37,821 bases of DNA from Chryseobacterium polytrichastri (GCF_900142445.1 NZ_FRAV01000046.1:1-37821); one strand, 5' to 3'; counted from the first letter of the stretch, positions 6,519-16,675 are shown. Numbers and translations: made by a program. Notes: generated by a model from the sequence alone, not told the origin.

Positions 6519-8864
6519 TTAGATCCAATGCGGATCAGAAGTAGAAGTTTTTCCGGTTTCTATTCTTCCTGAAAAATGCCAATTGTGATTTCCTGAATTT
6601 AATTTTAAATCGTACCAACCTTTCATATTATTAAGGTCGATAATTATTTTTTCTTCGGCATGTTGTAAAGAAATTTTCTTTTGACTTTTTGCGTAAAGGT
6701 TTTCTAAAGAAACTGAGACATTTTCTTTTGTATTCTTTTTGAAAACTAATTCCACTTGATTTTTTGCCGGATTGTTGAGTAATGAAATTTCTACATCAGG
6801 TTTTGCCTCTCCTTTAAAGTTTCGATAAAAACCATTCGGACCAAAAACTTCAAGATCATACTTTCCTGAATTTACGGAATGAGATAATTCCTTTTTAGCA
6901 TATAAAGCATAAGAAAAATGGAATTGATCATTGTCAAATTGTGTTCTGTCATAAATTAATAAAGGAACGGCAGCTTCTTTTAAGTTAGCCATCTTTATTT
7001 TTCCATTCTCAAAATTTACATGATAATCATAAGGAAGCGGGTTGGATGGCTTAGCCCCTCTTTCCTGAATTTCAAGTAAATTAGAATTCAGTTCATTTTC
7101 AGAATACCATTTAAGATTGGGAACAGGTTTGTTTTTTGCTGCATTAATGGTCTTTGCATAGTCTTTTTGATTTAAATAATCCATCTGTGGAGCTTTCACG
7201 TTAGATGAATTAAAAGCAGAAGTTAGATCTCCTGAAATTGCTCTTCTCCAATCGCTGATATTATCTATTGTAACATCTTTATTATGTTTTTTCTTGATGA
7301 ATTTTTCTAAAAATTGTAGCACAGAAGTATGATCAGATACTTCAGAATTCACAAAACCACCTTTAGTCCACGGAGATGCAATAATCATCGGAACTCTATA
7401 GCCTAAGCCAACCGTTCCTTCTATTCTTTCATGGTCTTTCAATTGCTGGGTAGACATGTATTCCTGATTTTTATTCACATATTCTGCGCCTTCTTTTCCA
7501 TTCATATCCACAGGTTGGCTAGGATTCATTGGGGGAGCAAAAGGTAAAACATGATCAAAATATCCATCATTTTCATCATAATTAATAATGAAAATTGTTT
7601 TTTTCCAGGTTTCAGGATCTTTGGTTAAAATATTCAACACTTCAGAAATATACCACGCACCGTACCAAGGTGAACCAGGATGATCAGAAAAATGCTCAGG
7701 AGCAACAAGCCAAGAAACGAGTGGAAGCTTTTTCTCTTCTACATCTTTTCGGAACTGAAATAAGACATCGCTTTTTGGGACGACCAACCTTTCTCCGTTT
7801 TCGTCTTGCCCGATTTCCAAATCCCAATATCCGGAATCATTCGAGTTGGTGGTGAAAGCTTTTTCGTGAAGATTTTTTTCTGTTGATGAAAGTTTAGCAA
7901 AATTTTCAGGTTTATAGGTTACTAAATCTTCCTGAAGCTCGGCAATCATTCCTTCTAATCTTTCTTTTTGCTTTGGATTTTTCTCAATTTCCTGCTTTAA
8001 ATAAGCAATGATATTCGGAATGTTTTTATGATATCCTTTTGAAAATTTTACATTGAATTTTGAGAACCACTCAATCGGGTTGTCTGTGAAATTGCTCAAC
8101 CAAGCCTCCTGTTCACCAGACATTCCTTTGGGAAGGCTTATTTCATTCTGATATATTTTCCATGAAACATTTTGATCTTCTAAAATTTCAGGAAAGCTTT
8201 TCCATTTTGCCTGTTTAGATTTTTCGTAATCAATATTTTCATTGTAAACATTAGCTTTTGCTTTCCCATTTTGTTGTTCTCTAATGGTTCCTGACCAATG
8301 GAAAAGACGATTGGGTGTTGTGCCTGTTAATGAAGAACTGAAATATTGGTCGAAAATCGTAAATGCATCTGCCAGCTGATAATAGAATGGTAGGTCTTCA
8401 CGATTGTAATATCCCAGCGTCAGCGGAATCTCTTTGTAATCTTTATTCCCTGATGATTTTGCCTGAAGCCATTGATCATATTTCCCCTTATTCAACGCTT
8501 TCTGCTGATTGTCCCAAGAATGGGGAAGGGAGCTCATCCAGGTAGATTTTGTATTTCTAAGATCTAAACGAGCAGGAGACGCATATTTTCCTGCATCATT
8601 TTTTTGAAAGAAAACGGAATGTCCGTCTTGTTTTATGAATGCTCTTTTATCTAAGAAACCTCTCACGCCTTTCAATGCTCCGAAAGCATGATCGAAAGAT
8701 CGGTTCTCCTGCATTAAAATAACCACATGTTCTGCATCATAAAAAGTAGATTGAGCAGCAGGTTCTATTGCTAAAGCTTTTAAAATGGCAGGATGTAAAA
8801 CGCTTGATGTTCCCAAACCGGCTAATAAAAGACTTGATTTTTCTAAAAATTCTCTTCTGTCCAT
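6519..8864 (-). CDS. Phosphocholine-specific phospholipase C
   Basis: A 781-residue exported enzyme of the PLC/AcpA phosphoesterase family, which splits phosphatidylcholine or sphingomyelin to phosphocholine and a diacylglycerol or ceramide. The N terminus MDRREFLEKSSLLLAGLG is a twin-arginine signal. Family motifs: VVILMQENRSFDHAFGAL (48-64), the TGTTPNR active-site region (180-186), INYDENDGYFDHV, and VPMIIASPWTKGGFV. After about residue 600 come two C-terminal beta domains typical of this family (DUF756). Length and domain order match full-length bacterial PLC. It is the third gene after SusC and SusD on the same strand, 273 bases after SusD, and ends at a strong terminator. The context suggests release of phosphocholine or glycerophospholipid products for uptake by the SusCD pair. 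Confidence 0.93.
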   Translation of the reverse strand: MDRREFLEKSSLLLAGLGTSSVLHPAILKALAIEPAAQSTFYDAEHVVILMQENRSFDHAFGALKGVRGFLDKRAFIKQDGHSVFFQKNDAGKYASPARLDLRNTKSTWMSSLPHSWDNQQKALNKGKYDQWLQAKSSGNKDYKEIPLTLGYYNREDLPFYYQLADAFTIFDQYFSSSLTGTTPNRLFHWSGTIREQQNGKAKANVYNENIDYEKSKQAKWKSFPEILEDQNVSWKIYQNEISLPKGMSGEQEAWLSNFTDNPIEWFSKFNVKFSKGYHKNIPNIIAYLKQEIEKNPKQKERLEGMIAELQEDLVTYKPENFAKLSSTEKNLHEKAFTTNSNDSGYWDLEIGQDENGERLVVPKSDVLFQFRKDVEEKKLPLVSWLVAPEHFSDHPGSPWYGAWYISEVLNILTKDPETWKKTIFIINYDENDGYFDHVLPFAPPMNPSQPVDMNGKEGAEYVNKNQEYMSTQQLKDHERIEGTVGLGYRVPMIIASPWTKGGFVNSEVSDHTSVLQFLEKFIKKKHNKDVTIDNISDWRRAISGDLTSAFNSSNVKAPQMDYLNQKDYAKTINAAKNKPVPNLKWYSENELNSNLLEIQERGAKPSNPLPYDYHVNFENGKIKMANLKEAAVPLLIYDRTQFDNDQFHFSYALYAKKELSHSVNSGKYDLEVFGPNGFYRNFKGEAKPDVEISLLNNPAKNQVELVFKKNTKENVSVSLENLYAKSQKKISLQHAEEKIIIDLNNMKGWYDLKLNSGNHNWHFSGRIETGKTSTSDPHWI

Positions 8865-9137
8865 TTTGAATTGTAATACAAAGAAACCGCAAGTTAATTT
8901 CTTTTCCTGCGATTTCTTTTATTTTGAGGTTAAAAATTAAGAGTATCTGCTTTTTATTACCACTCTTATTTGAATTTTTTAATAACCACAAAAGGAGCAA
9001 AAGTTTATTAAGTTTATAATAATGTTGTTGAGAAGTACACTTAAGTTTTTGAAAATATTTGATTTTCTTATTGGGTAAACTTTATTATTTTTTCAACATA
9101 TTAAAGTAAGCTTTTGTATCTTTTGTGGTATAATCTT

Positions 9138-10613
9138 TTATTGCAACCACCAAGGTTTAGAATTGATATTATCATTTCCTCCATATTGTGAAGCAAGGGC
9201 AGCTTTTAGATTGGCATTGTTATAATTGTATTCTGATTGTGGATATCTAAACCTCAACGGAGCTGAAACTCCTGTCTGTAAAGGATAGTTTGGATATCCT
9301 ATTCTCAGATAATCATAATAAGAAGTCCATTGTGCCTGGTGAAACATTGTCATGTATTTCTGAGTCATAATCCTCTCCAATTGAGATTGTAATGGTGCTG
9401 AGTTGTCATATAAAACTAAAGACTTAGTTAAATATTGATTAACATCAAATCCCGCAAAATACTGATTTGGATTTTTAACATAGGTTTGATAAAAAGTAAA
9501 ACTTGCTTTAATCGCATTATCATAATGTGACTTTGCTGAACCCGAGATCCAACCTCTTGCTGTAGCTTCTGCTAAAATAAATTCTAATTCAGGATAGCTT
9601 AAAACAGATGAAGGTTCATTGGTTGGGTCTTTATAGAAACGATCGTTTACTTTAGAAATATTTTTTGCGGTAATCAACGCTGCATTGTCAGAATAAGGAG
9701 AGGTAGGATTTCCTCCGTTGTACCCTGTGAAATCGGTAAGCGCTTTTCCTGCTTCTTTGGCGCCTGTAGTCTGTGCTGCAAAAGTGAACAAACGCGGATC
9801 TTGTCTGTCTTTAAATAGATTAATAAAGTAATCTGCCATATACAAACTTGAACCGTAACCACTATTATTGAACATCGTGTATCTGCTATCCGCAGCATCT
9901 GCAAATTTCAGTTCTCCGTTGTCGGCAATAGAGGTCATGAGATTTTGGCTTCCAGCGATAGAAGAAAATTCTGTTGCCACATTATAAGTTCCTAATGTTG
10001 CTTTTTTAGACATCGTCATTAGGATTTTCAAACGGAAAGAATTGATCAGTTTTTTCCATTTTGAAGCATCTCCGTTGTAAATGATATCGCCTTCAATTTT
10101 ATCGCTTGTATTAATTAAAGTATTAGCATCTTTTAATTCGGTTAAAATCCCTGCCATCACCGCTTCCTGACTGTCATATTTTGGCTGTGTGATTCCATAT
10201 TCTCCTTTTACCGCTTCAGAATAAGGAATACTTCCTAGCTTTAAACTCAAATTAAAGAAATAATAGGCTCTGTAGAATTTTCCGATCGCCTGATAATTTT
10301 TGTTATTGATTTTTTCTGCTTCCTGCATCATTTTCCCGGTATTCAAAAGGCCCTTTGAATATATATCGAAAGAGGTGTCATTCCACTTCATATATTGGTA
10401 CACATTTTCACCGTCGGTTCCAATCATCATTCTTGAAGCATACATATTATCACCATTTACCTGAAAAGCATTTTGTGAAACGTAGGTTAAAAGAAATTTG
10501 GGATCAATGCTTGCTTGGTCATTGGGATTTTCGTTGATCTTATCGAGACTGGTTTCGCAAGAAGTAAGCGCAAGAACTCCGATAATACATAATGATTTTA
10601 TACTATTTTTCAT
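9138..10613 (-). CDS. SusD/RagB-like outer-membrane lipoprotein (SusD-like_2 type)
   Basis: A 491-residue surface lipoprotein; signal peptide with lipobox LTSC (Cys19) followed by ETSLDKINENPN, the opening typical of the SusD/RagB group. It is helix-rich with TPR-like pieces (YRAYYFFNLSLKLGSIPYSEA; ELEFILAEATARG). SusD proteins cap a SusC barrel and bind the substrate at the cell surface. It starts 19 bases after the stop of SusC (10633-13809), so the two form one operon. The substrate cannot be read from sequence, but a phospholipase C gene follows on the same strand. The spacing to that gene (273 bases) leaves open a separate promoter for it. Confidence 0.93.
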   Translation of the reverse strand: MKNSIKSLCIIGVLALTSCETSLDKINENPNDQASIDPKFLLTYVSQNAFQVNGDNMYASRMMIGTDGENVYQYMKWNDTSFDIYSKGLLNTGKMMQEAEKINNKNYQAIGKFYRAYYFFNLSLKLGSIPYSEAVKGEYGITQPKYDSQEAVMAGILTELKDANTLINTSDKIEGDIIYNGDASKWKKLINSFRLKILMTMSKKATLGTYNVATEFSSIAGSQNLMTSIADNGELKFADAADSRYTMFNNSGYGSSLYMADYFINLFKDRQDPRLFTFAAQTTGAKEAGKALTDFTGYNGGNPTSPYSDNAALITAKNISKVNDRFYKDPTNEPSSVLSYPELEFILAEATARGWISGSAKSHYDNAIKASFTFYQTYVKNPNQYFAGFDVNQYLTKSLVLYDNSAPLQSQLERIMTQKYMTMFHQAQWTSYYDYLRIGYPNYPLQTGVSAPLRFRYPQSEYNYNNANLKAALASQYGGNDNINSKPWWLQ

Positions 10614-10632
10614 GTTGATAAATGCTTGTTAA

Positions 10633-13600
10633 TTAAAATTTAAGATTGAATCCAATTCCAAACCATCTGCTTGACGGGTCCTGAATATCATTTCCGGAAC
10701 CAATTTTTGCTGGATCCTTACTGTCATTTCCTACTCCTATTTTAAAATCGGGATCAGAGTATAGGTTTTTAGATTTTTTCCACATCGCCAGATTATATCC
10801 AGATATGTTGGCTGTGAATCCTTTTACCATTCCTTTTGGATTAAGTAAATAAGAGAAGTCGTATTCAAGAACGACTGATCTTAACTTCACAAAAGTTCGG
10901 TCGAATACATTGGCGAATAATTCGCTTTCATCTTCCGTTACTCTTGCTTGGTAAGGATAATTCTGTGCCCAATCTTGGAAACTGATGGCTTTGGTATGTG
11001 GAGTATAAGTTCCTGTGGCAGCATTATAGTTGACTCCATCCGGAACGAAATAGTAAGTTCCTGGATTCGCATATTCCTGATCTCTGTATGCTACAGAATT
11101 CGGGTGCTTTCCACCCCACCACATTTTTTCAACCACCTGAGATCTCATTACGCCACCAATACTTCCGTCGATTCCAATGTTTAAAGTGAATTTTTTATAT
11201 TTGAATGTGTTGTTAAATCCAAACGTCCAATCCGGACCAAAATGACCTAAGTTGGTAGGTGCATTTGCTCTTGTAGGCATTCCTGTTTGCGCATCTAAAA
11301 TCACTTTTCCATCCGGAGATTTTTGCCACGTGATGTCATAATAGCTGTCCATTCTTTCCCCTAATTTGATGTTGTTGTAATTCGACATATTATCATAGAT
11401 AGAAGTCAGCTTCTGGGTATAAGTACTCCAGTTAATCAAAGATTTCCAAGTAAAATTGGCTGTTTTAATAGGGACTAATCCAAGTGAAATCTCGAAACCT
11501 TTTGTTGTGTATTCATTTCCGTTCACATATTGGGATGTGAAACCTGATGATTCGGCACTTGGGAACTTAAGGATGTTATTATAGTCTAATGTTCTGAAAT
11601 ATGTAGCGTCCAAAGTAACTCTGTTTTTGAATAATCCTGCGCTTAGACCAAGTTCGTAAGATTTCGTTTGTTCAGGTTTTAAAGAATTTTCTTTGTTTAA
11701 TGTTGTAGGATAAAAATAGGTAGGATTTCCGTTGAAAGTAATTCCTTTATTAATATCATAATAATTTCTGATGGTGTAAGGCTGGAAATCGTAGGCTACT
11801 TTTGCCCATGAAGCTGATACTTTTAGTAGATTGATTGCTTCCGGCATTTTTACTAAATTCGAAATCACGGCACTTATTGAAGCGGAAGGATAGAAATATG
11901 ATCTGTTGGCTTTCGGTAGAGTAGAAGACCAGTCATTACGTCCTGAAACGTTGATGAAGAATGCGTTATATAATTCAAAATCTATCGTAGAATAAGCACT
12001 ATAGATTAATTTTTCTTTTAGATAATCGTAGTATTTTACATTTCCGATGGAATTGTCTAAGCTGTATTGTTCAGGAACTTTTAACCCATCTGTTGAAGCA
12101 TTATCTACATTGTTTTTATAATAAAAAGTAGAGCCCCCTGCATTAATGGTGAAATTAAAATTCTCTGAAATTTTCTTTTTGTAAGTTGCTAAAACATCAG
12201 AGTTGAGATTCCATGTTTTGGTATCATTTAAAAGATATCCACCACTTCTTGGCGCGCTATAATTGAAGTAAGAATATGGACTTAAAATTTCTTGTTTGTT
12301 GTGATTTTCAACAATGGAAATTTTACCTTTGATGGAGAAGTCTTTTGTTGCTTTATATTCCAGCCCTGTTTGAGCGTTGATGATATCTGTTCGGTTCTTA
12401 TTTTTATAGTATTCAGCTCCAAACCAAGGATTGTTGTACCATGCATAATTCCAGTTGGCCTGCGCTCTGCCTTCCTGTCCCGGAACCCACATATGATTTT
12501 TTAAATCTCTTCCGTTTACATCGCCACCCATCCAGATCAGGATGGTATACATATGTCCACTCGGATTATAGTCGTAGTTTGGAATATTAGGAGTAAACGT
12601 TTGGTTGAAACTAAATTTGCTGTCAAAAATTAATTTATCACTGATATGATTTTCTGATGAAAAATTAACCCCATAACGTTGAAGATAAGCATCAGGAATT
12701 CTGTCATTGTAATTCATGAAATTCCCTGAAAATCTATAAACGTCTTTATTGTTTTTATAGCTGATGGCAAAATTGTTATTATTGATCATCGCAGGTTTCA
12801 TGAACGTTTTTAAGTTGTCATGAAATTCCCAATCAATAGGAACTCTTTCGTATCTTGATTTATCATTATATTGACTTCCCGCTACGGTTCCATACCAAGG
12901 AATAGTTTGTCCTGTTAGTTTATCTCTAATCGGGCTGTTCCATTGGGCGATTTTAGTTCCGGGTACAAACTTTGGTCCCCAGATCATGTCGCCATCATTT
13001 ACTCCACCGTCTGCGCCGTCCCAGAATTCATATTTTCCGTGTGAGCCATTTCCGTATTCGGTTTGTGTTTTTGGAAGATTGGTAAATCCGGCGGTAATCA
13101 TTGTATTTTGAGAGAACTCAACGGTGAAGCCTTTCTTCTTTGCCGTTTTTGTAGTAATTAAAACTGCTCCGTATCGACCTCTTGAACCATAAAGAGCAGA
13201 AGCGGTTGCCCCTTTCAAGACATTGATGTTTTCAATATTATTAGGATCTAAATTTTGAAATACTTCTTTTTCAACAATAACCCCATCAATCACAAAAACC
13301 AAATTAGAATTTCCTCTTAAATTAAATTCCGGAGCCTGCTGCATTCCTGTAGGGTTAGAAACGTTCAATCCGGCAACTTGCCCTGAAAATAAGTTTCCAA
13401 TGCTTGGAGTGGTAATGGTTTCGAATTGCTTTGTTCCAACTTCCTGAGTAGAATATCCAATTTTCTCTTTCTTTTTGGCGATACCTAAAGCGGTAATTAC
13501 AACGCCTTCGATTTGTTTTTCATTCACCTTTTTTAAAACCACAGAATAATTCCTTTTTGAAGAAACTTCTACAGAATAGCTTGAAAATTCTGGGGAATAA

Positions 13601-13809
13601 AATTCAAGGATGTCTTTTGGGTTGGCAGTGATCGTAAAACTACCATTTTGATCGGTGGTTACAGATTTTCCTGTGTTTTTGTCGGTGATATTTACACCTG
13701 AGATTGTGGATCCATTTTCAGATTTTACATTTCCTGAAATGTTGATCTCTTGAGCAGTTAAATAAAGGGGGAGCAAAAAAATTGCAAAAGTAGCTAAAGT
13801 CTTCTTCAT
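10633..13809 (-). CDS. SusC/RagA TonB-linked outer-membrane transporter
   Basis: A 1058-residue TonB-dependent barrel. Order: signal peptide (1-20, ends TAQ); a carboxypeptidase-regulatory-like domain at about 22-95 (ISGVNITDKNTGKSVTTDQNG); the plug at about 100-225, with GLNVSNPTGMQ and the SusC-type LKGATASALYGSRGRYGAVLITTK segment; then a barrel ending in aromatic F (GIGFNLKF). It works with SusD to import an unknown oligomer. A TAAATTTG box sits just upstream of the start. It is separate from the second SusC in this window: that one lacks the regulatory-like domain and the two sequences diverge strongly, so this is not a recent duplication. Confidence 0.95.
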   Translation of the reverse strand: MKKTLATFAIFLLPLYLTAQEINISGNVKSENGSTISGVNITDKNTGKSVTTDQNGSFTITANPKDILEFYSPEFSSYSVEVSSKRNYSVVLKKVNEKQIEGVVITALGIAKKKEKIGYSTQEVGTKQFETITTPSIGNLFSGQVAGLNVSNPTGMQQAPEFNLRGNSNLVFVIDGVIVEKEVFQNLDPNNIENINVLKGATASALYGSRGRYGAVLITTKTAKKKGFTVEFSQNTMITAGFTNLPKTQTEYGNGSHGKYEFWDGADGGVNDGDMIWGPKFVPGTKIAQWNSPIRDKLTGQTIPWYGTVAGSQYNDKSRYERVPIDWEFHDNLKTFMKPAMINNNNFAISYKNNKDVYRFSGNFMNYNDRIPDAYLQRYGVNFSSENHISDKLIFDSKFSFNQTFTPNIPNYDYNPSGHMYTILIWMGGDVNGRDLKNHMWVPGQEGRAQANWNYAWYNNPWFGAEYYKNKNRTDIINAQTGLEYKATKDFSIKGKISIVENHNKQEILSPYSYFNYSAPRSGGYLLNDTKTWNLNSDVLATYKKKISENFNFTINAGGSTFYYKNNVDNASTDGLKVPEQYSLDNSIGNVKYYDYLKEKLIYSAYSTIDFELYNAFFINVSGRNDWSSTLPKANRSYFYPSASISAVISNLVKMPEAINLLKVSASWAKVAYDFQPYTIRNYYDINKGITFNGNPTYFYPTTLNKENSLKPEQTKSYELGLSAGLFKNRVTLDATYFRTLDYNNILKFPSAESSGFTSQYVNGNEYTTKGFEISLGLVPIKTANFTWKSLINWSTYTQKLTSIYDNMSNYNNIKLGERMDSYYDITWQKSPDGKVILDAQTGMPTRANAPTNLGHFGPDWTFGFNNTFKYKKFTLNIGIDGSIGGVMRSQVVEKMWWGGKHPNSVAYRDQEYANPGTYYFVPDGVNYNAATGTYTPHTKAISFQDWAQNYPYQARVTEDESELFANVFDRTFVKLRSVVLEYDFSYLLNPKGMVKGFTANISGYNLAMWKKSKNLYSDPDFKIGVGNDSKDPAKIGSGNDIQDPSSRWFGIGFNLKF

Positions 13810-13820
13810 TTTTTTGAGGA

Positions 13821-13828
13821 CAAATTTA
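13821..13828 (-). promoter_or_regulatory. Probable -7 box (TAAATTTG) for susC/susD
   Basis: Read on the minus strand, TAAATTTG matches the Bacteroidota TAnnTTTG -7 element. It ends 11 bases before the SusC start codon, implying a very short leader. No convincing -33 TTG is seen at the usual distance, so confidence is limited. Confidence 0.45.
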
Positions 13829-13922
13829 GTCAGCTACCATTACTTGGGCTTTAATATTATGTTAAGATAAAAATATGATTTTTAAGTTAAATGTTAAGAA
13901 ATTTAACATAATTGTAAAGTAC

Positions 13923-13957
13923 AAAAAAAGCTTTATATAATAATTTTCGCTTTTTTT
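13923..13957 (-). terminator. Weak terminator-like hairpin after the Omp85-like gene
   Basis: AAAAAAAGC (13923-13931) can pair with GCTTTTTTT (13949-13957) across a 17-base AT-rich loop, giving T runs on both strands. It lies 40 bases after the stop of the minus-strand barrel gene. The stem is mostly A:T, so this is a weak call. Confidence 0.35.
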
Positions 13958-13997
13958 TAAATTATTATAAATATAGATAAACAGGGCGTTTTTTGCC

Positions 13998-15602
13998 TTA
14001 GAATCTACTTAGGATTCCCCAGTGAATTTTTGTATCATTAAATTTAAACGGATTTCCAAATTCGTTACCGTTCGACAATTGGAAACTCATGAGCCCAATC
14101 GGGATGAAGAAATTGAAACCAAGCCCCACACTGTAGAGTTTCGGTTTTACACCTAAAGATTTATTATTGAGCTGCCCGTATTGTCCGAAAACATCAAAAA
14201 AGGCCTGATTTCCGATGAGGTATCGATATTCTAAACTTCCGTAATAATAGAAGTCGGCAGCGAGGGAATTTTCATTGAAGCCCCGCATAGAATTCCATCC
14301 CCCAAAACGGTATAATTCGTTGGTGGAAAACTCTACTTTTGAGTCCATCATGGCGCCTTCGGCCTTTATATTGAGGAAGTGGTTTCCGTTGATATGATAA
14401 TTGTGTTCTCCAAAAAAGTAGAATTGATTTTGTGGAGCTTTAATATTGTCTTTCGTATATGTTGTTGTCAGATAATCATATCCGGCGTTGATCTTTGTTT
14501 TGTAAAGGAAAAGATCAATATCTGTAGGTTCCACCATTTCAAACCATACCCCGATTCCTTTTTTATTGTAATCTTTCCCCTGAACATATAACGAGTCTAT
14601 AATACTTGAGCTTTCGAAAGTTCCTCGAAGACCAATTTTATTTCTGTTATTGATATGATAGTAGAAAGCAGGAAGCGCTTTTACATTGGCGAAAGTAGAG
14701 TCTTGTCTGAAGATATTAACCTTCATATTTAATCCGACATTAGAATTAAACAGATAAGGAATATCGGTTTGTAAATCGAAATTCTGACCTTTATCTGGGT
14801 TTCTCTGCCAATATAAATTAACGGTTTCAAAACCATTGAACATGTTTTTGAAATTAACATTCAAGGTTCCGTTTAAAGTAAACTTCTCTGTCTTATCATT
14901 TCCAAAACCAATGACCCCATCAAAGGAATTGGTCTTTTTCTTTTCCATGAAGAGATAGATTTGGGTAGAATCTTTTGTAAATAAAGTTTGGGGTTGCCGT
15001 TCTAAACTCAAAAAAGGATGTCCTTGAAAGGTTTTATTAATCGCCAAAAGATTTTTATCGTCGTATATTTTACCTTTGAATTCTTTTTCAAGATTCTTCA
15101 TAAATCTTTTAGGAACCCTTACATAATTTTTTACTACAAAGCCGTTGATGGTTCTTTTATCATTTTTATTGATATCTAATTCTACGATAGGATAGCCGTT
15201 TTTCTGACCTTTATATCTAGACTTGATTCTGCTGAAAGAATATCCATCATCAATATATCTTTTGTTAAGAACTTTTTTAGTTGAATCTAAATTTTTAGTA
15301 AAAAAATCTCTCTGAATTTTTAATTTCTGAGTAATAGAATCTGAAAGATTGACGTACGTTTCGTTGAAGTTTTTTCCTTTATCATAGAAAATTTCTGTGC
15401 TGTCGCCTTTTATTTTCACATCTTTTAATTCTGTGAAAAAATAATTGCTTTGAGCCAGAGAATCCAGAAACTTTACTGCAGATACAGAATCTTTTACCTT
15501 TTTCTTGACTTTAGTTTCAGAATCAATTAGGAAATAATGCTTCTTTTGCGCTTGTATAAAAACGCAAAATAGCACAAAAAATATTTTTAGAAATAACTTC
15601 AA
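13998..15602 (-). CDS. Omp85-superfamily outer-membrane barrel protein
   Basis: A 534-residue exported protein with signal peptide (LFLKIFFVLFCVFIQAQ). Residues about 20-220 form a soluble part with one or more POTRA-like stretches (RYIDDGYSFSRIKSRY; YPIVELDINKNDKRTINGFVV). The rest is a barrel rich in alternating aromatic strands. The 'FGGWNSMRGFNENSLAAD' segment carries the (V/M)RGF motif that sits inside Omp85 barrels, and the protein ends in Phe. It is too short and POTRA-poor for BamA (about 800-850 residues), so a TamA/FhaC-like or flavobacterial Omp85 of unknown role fits better. No patatin or secreted substrate gene is adjacent. It lies between the two SusCD units, on the strand of the first. 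Confidence 0.8.
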   Translation of the reverse strand: MKLFLKIFFVLFCVFIQAQKKHYFLIDSETKVKKKVKDSVSAVKFLDSLAQSNYFFTELKDVKIKGDSTEIFYDKGKNFNETYVNLSDSITQKLKIQRDFFTKNLDSTKKVLNKRYIDDGYSFSRIKSRYKGQKNGYPIVELDINKNDKRTINGFVVKNYVRVPKRFMKNLEKEFKGKIYDDKNLLAINKTFQGHPFLSLERQPQTLFTKDSTQIYLFMEKKKTNSFDGVIGFGNDKTEKFTLNGTLNVNFKNMFNGFETVNLYWQRNPDKGQNFDLQTDIPYLFNSNVGLNMKVNIFRQDSTFANVKALPAFYYHINNRNKIGLRGTFESSSIIDSLYVQGKDYNKKGIGVWFEMVEPTDIDLFLYKTKINAGYDYLTTTYTKDNIKAPQNQFYFFGEHNYHINGNHFLNIKAEGAMMDSKVEFSTNELYRFGGWNSMRGFNENSLAADFYYYGSLEYRYLIGNQAFFDVFGQYGQLNNKSLGVKPKLYSVGLGFNFFIPIGLMSFQLSNGNEFGNPFKFNDTKIHWGILSRF

Positions 15603-15616
15603 TTTTAAATTAATTA

Positions 15617-15738
15617 AACCATTAAGGTATATTAAGTTGTTAAGATTACTAAGTTTAACTTCGTATTAAGTCTGGGCTTAAAAATCAGAATGATTCATCT
15701 TAACTCAACTTAAATGCTTAAAATAAATCTTAATGGTT
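15617..15738. repeat. Inverted-repeat (MITE-like) hairpin element
   Basis: A 122-base intergenic element with perfect 10-bp terminal inverted repeats AACCATTAAG and CTTAATGGTT. A second inner pair, TTAAGTTG(AG)TTAAGAT, occurs at about 15632-15646 and 15697-15713 in opposite orientation. The element is built from repeated TTAAG/CTTAA words and has no reading frame. It has the look of a non-autonomous mobile or REP-like repeat and fills most of the gap between two minus-strand genes. Confidence 0.6.
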
Positions 15739-15786
15739 CAAAATATATTTTTTTATTATAGTTAAGAATTTGTTTAATAACTGAAA

Positions 15787-16575
15787 CTAGGCCAGTTTAT
15801 TATATTTCTTCATTAAATTTTCATAAGTTCCCTGAGGAAGAATCCATTTTAACGGAACTCCAATTTTCTGCCCGAATTTACCAAAATAATAATGAGCTTT
15901 CCATTTATTTTTTCCTAAAAGATTTTCAACATATTCTGCAACTTCCAGCGGTTCGGTTCCGTCCCCCACATGAGAATTCATTAAAGCATATACTTTATCA
16001 AAGACGTTTTTGTAAGGTTCAGAAACTTTTGTTTTCACTCTGTTTTCTGCAATATTGGTTTTGATATCTCCTAAGTGAAGCGAACAAACATGAACATTCC
16101 AAGGATACACTTCATATCTCATAGCCTCTGTTACTTTATCCAAAGCAGATTTTGAAGCAGAATAAAATCCACGGAAAGGCAATCCCATTTCGCTTCCAAT
16201 ACTGGAAACATTGATGATTTGCCCAAATTTATTTTCACGCATGTTGGGCATAACGGCAGTCATCATCTGAACAGCGCCCACCAAATTAAGGTTGAATAAT
16301 TTTAAAATATCTTCTTTCGTAGAATCTTCCACGGCGCCTACCATTCCCATTCCGGCATTGTTAATCAAAACATCAATCTTGGTTTCAGTTTTCAATACTT
16401 CTGCAATTGCATGTTGCACTGCATCGTTATCTGTAACGTCTGTAGGAATCGATTTGAAATATTGGCTTTCTGTATGTTTTCGGCTTAAACCATAGACTTT
16501 ATGACCTTTCTTTCCGAAATACTCGGCTAAAACAAAACCTATTCCTGATGAGGTTCCTGTGATGATTATTGTCAT
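15787..16575 (-). CDS. Short-chain dehydrogenase/reductase (SDR) family protein
   Basis: A 262-residue cytoplasmic NAD(P)-dependent oxidoreductase of the classical SDR type. The cofactor-binding TGTSSGIG is at residues 6-13, NNAG at 72-75, and the catalytic Ser-Tyr-Lys set is Ser124 or Ser125 with Y138 and K142 (FYSASK). Length is normal for the family. The start is fixed by the N-terminal beta strand MTIIITG. The substrate cannot be told from sequence. A TACATTTG promoter-like box lies about 100 bases upstream, in the divergent region shared with the second susC. There is no clear functional link with the flanking Omp85-like and SusC genes. Confidence 0.93.
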   Translation of the reverse strand: MTIIITGTSSGIGFVLAEYFGKKGHKVYGLSRKHTESQYFKSIPTDVTDNDAVQHAIAEVLKTETKIDVLINNAGMGMVGAVEDSTKEDILKLFNLNLVGAVQMMTAVMPNMRENKFGQIINVSSIGSEMGLPFRGFYSASKSALDKVTEAMRYEVYPWNVHVCSLHLGDIKTNIAENRVKTKVSEPYKNVFDKVYALMNSHVGDGTEPLEVAEYVENLLGKNKWKAHYYFGKFGQKIGVPLKWILPQGTYENLMKKYNKLA

Positions 16576-16675
16576 TTACTTCTTATTACTTTTAGAGTTA
16601 TGGGGGGTGGCTGTAAATATTAATCTCTTAATCTTTACCTGTATGCTCGGTATATTAATGTTCAGCAAATGTAAA

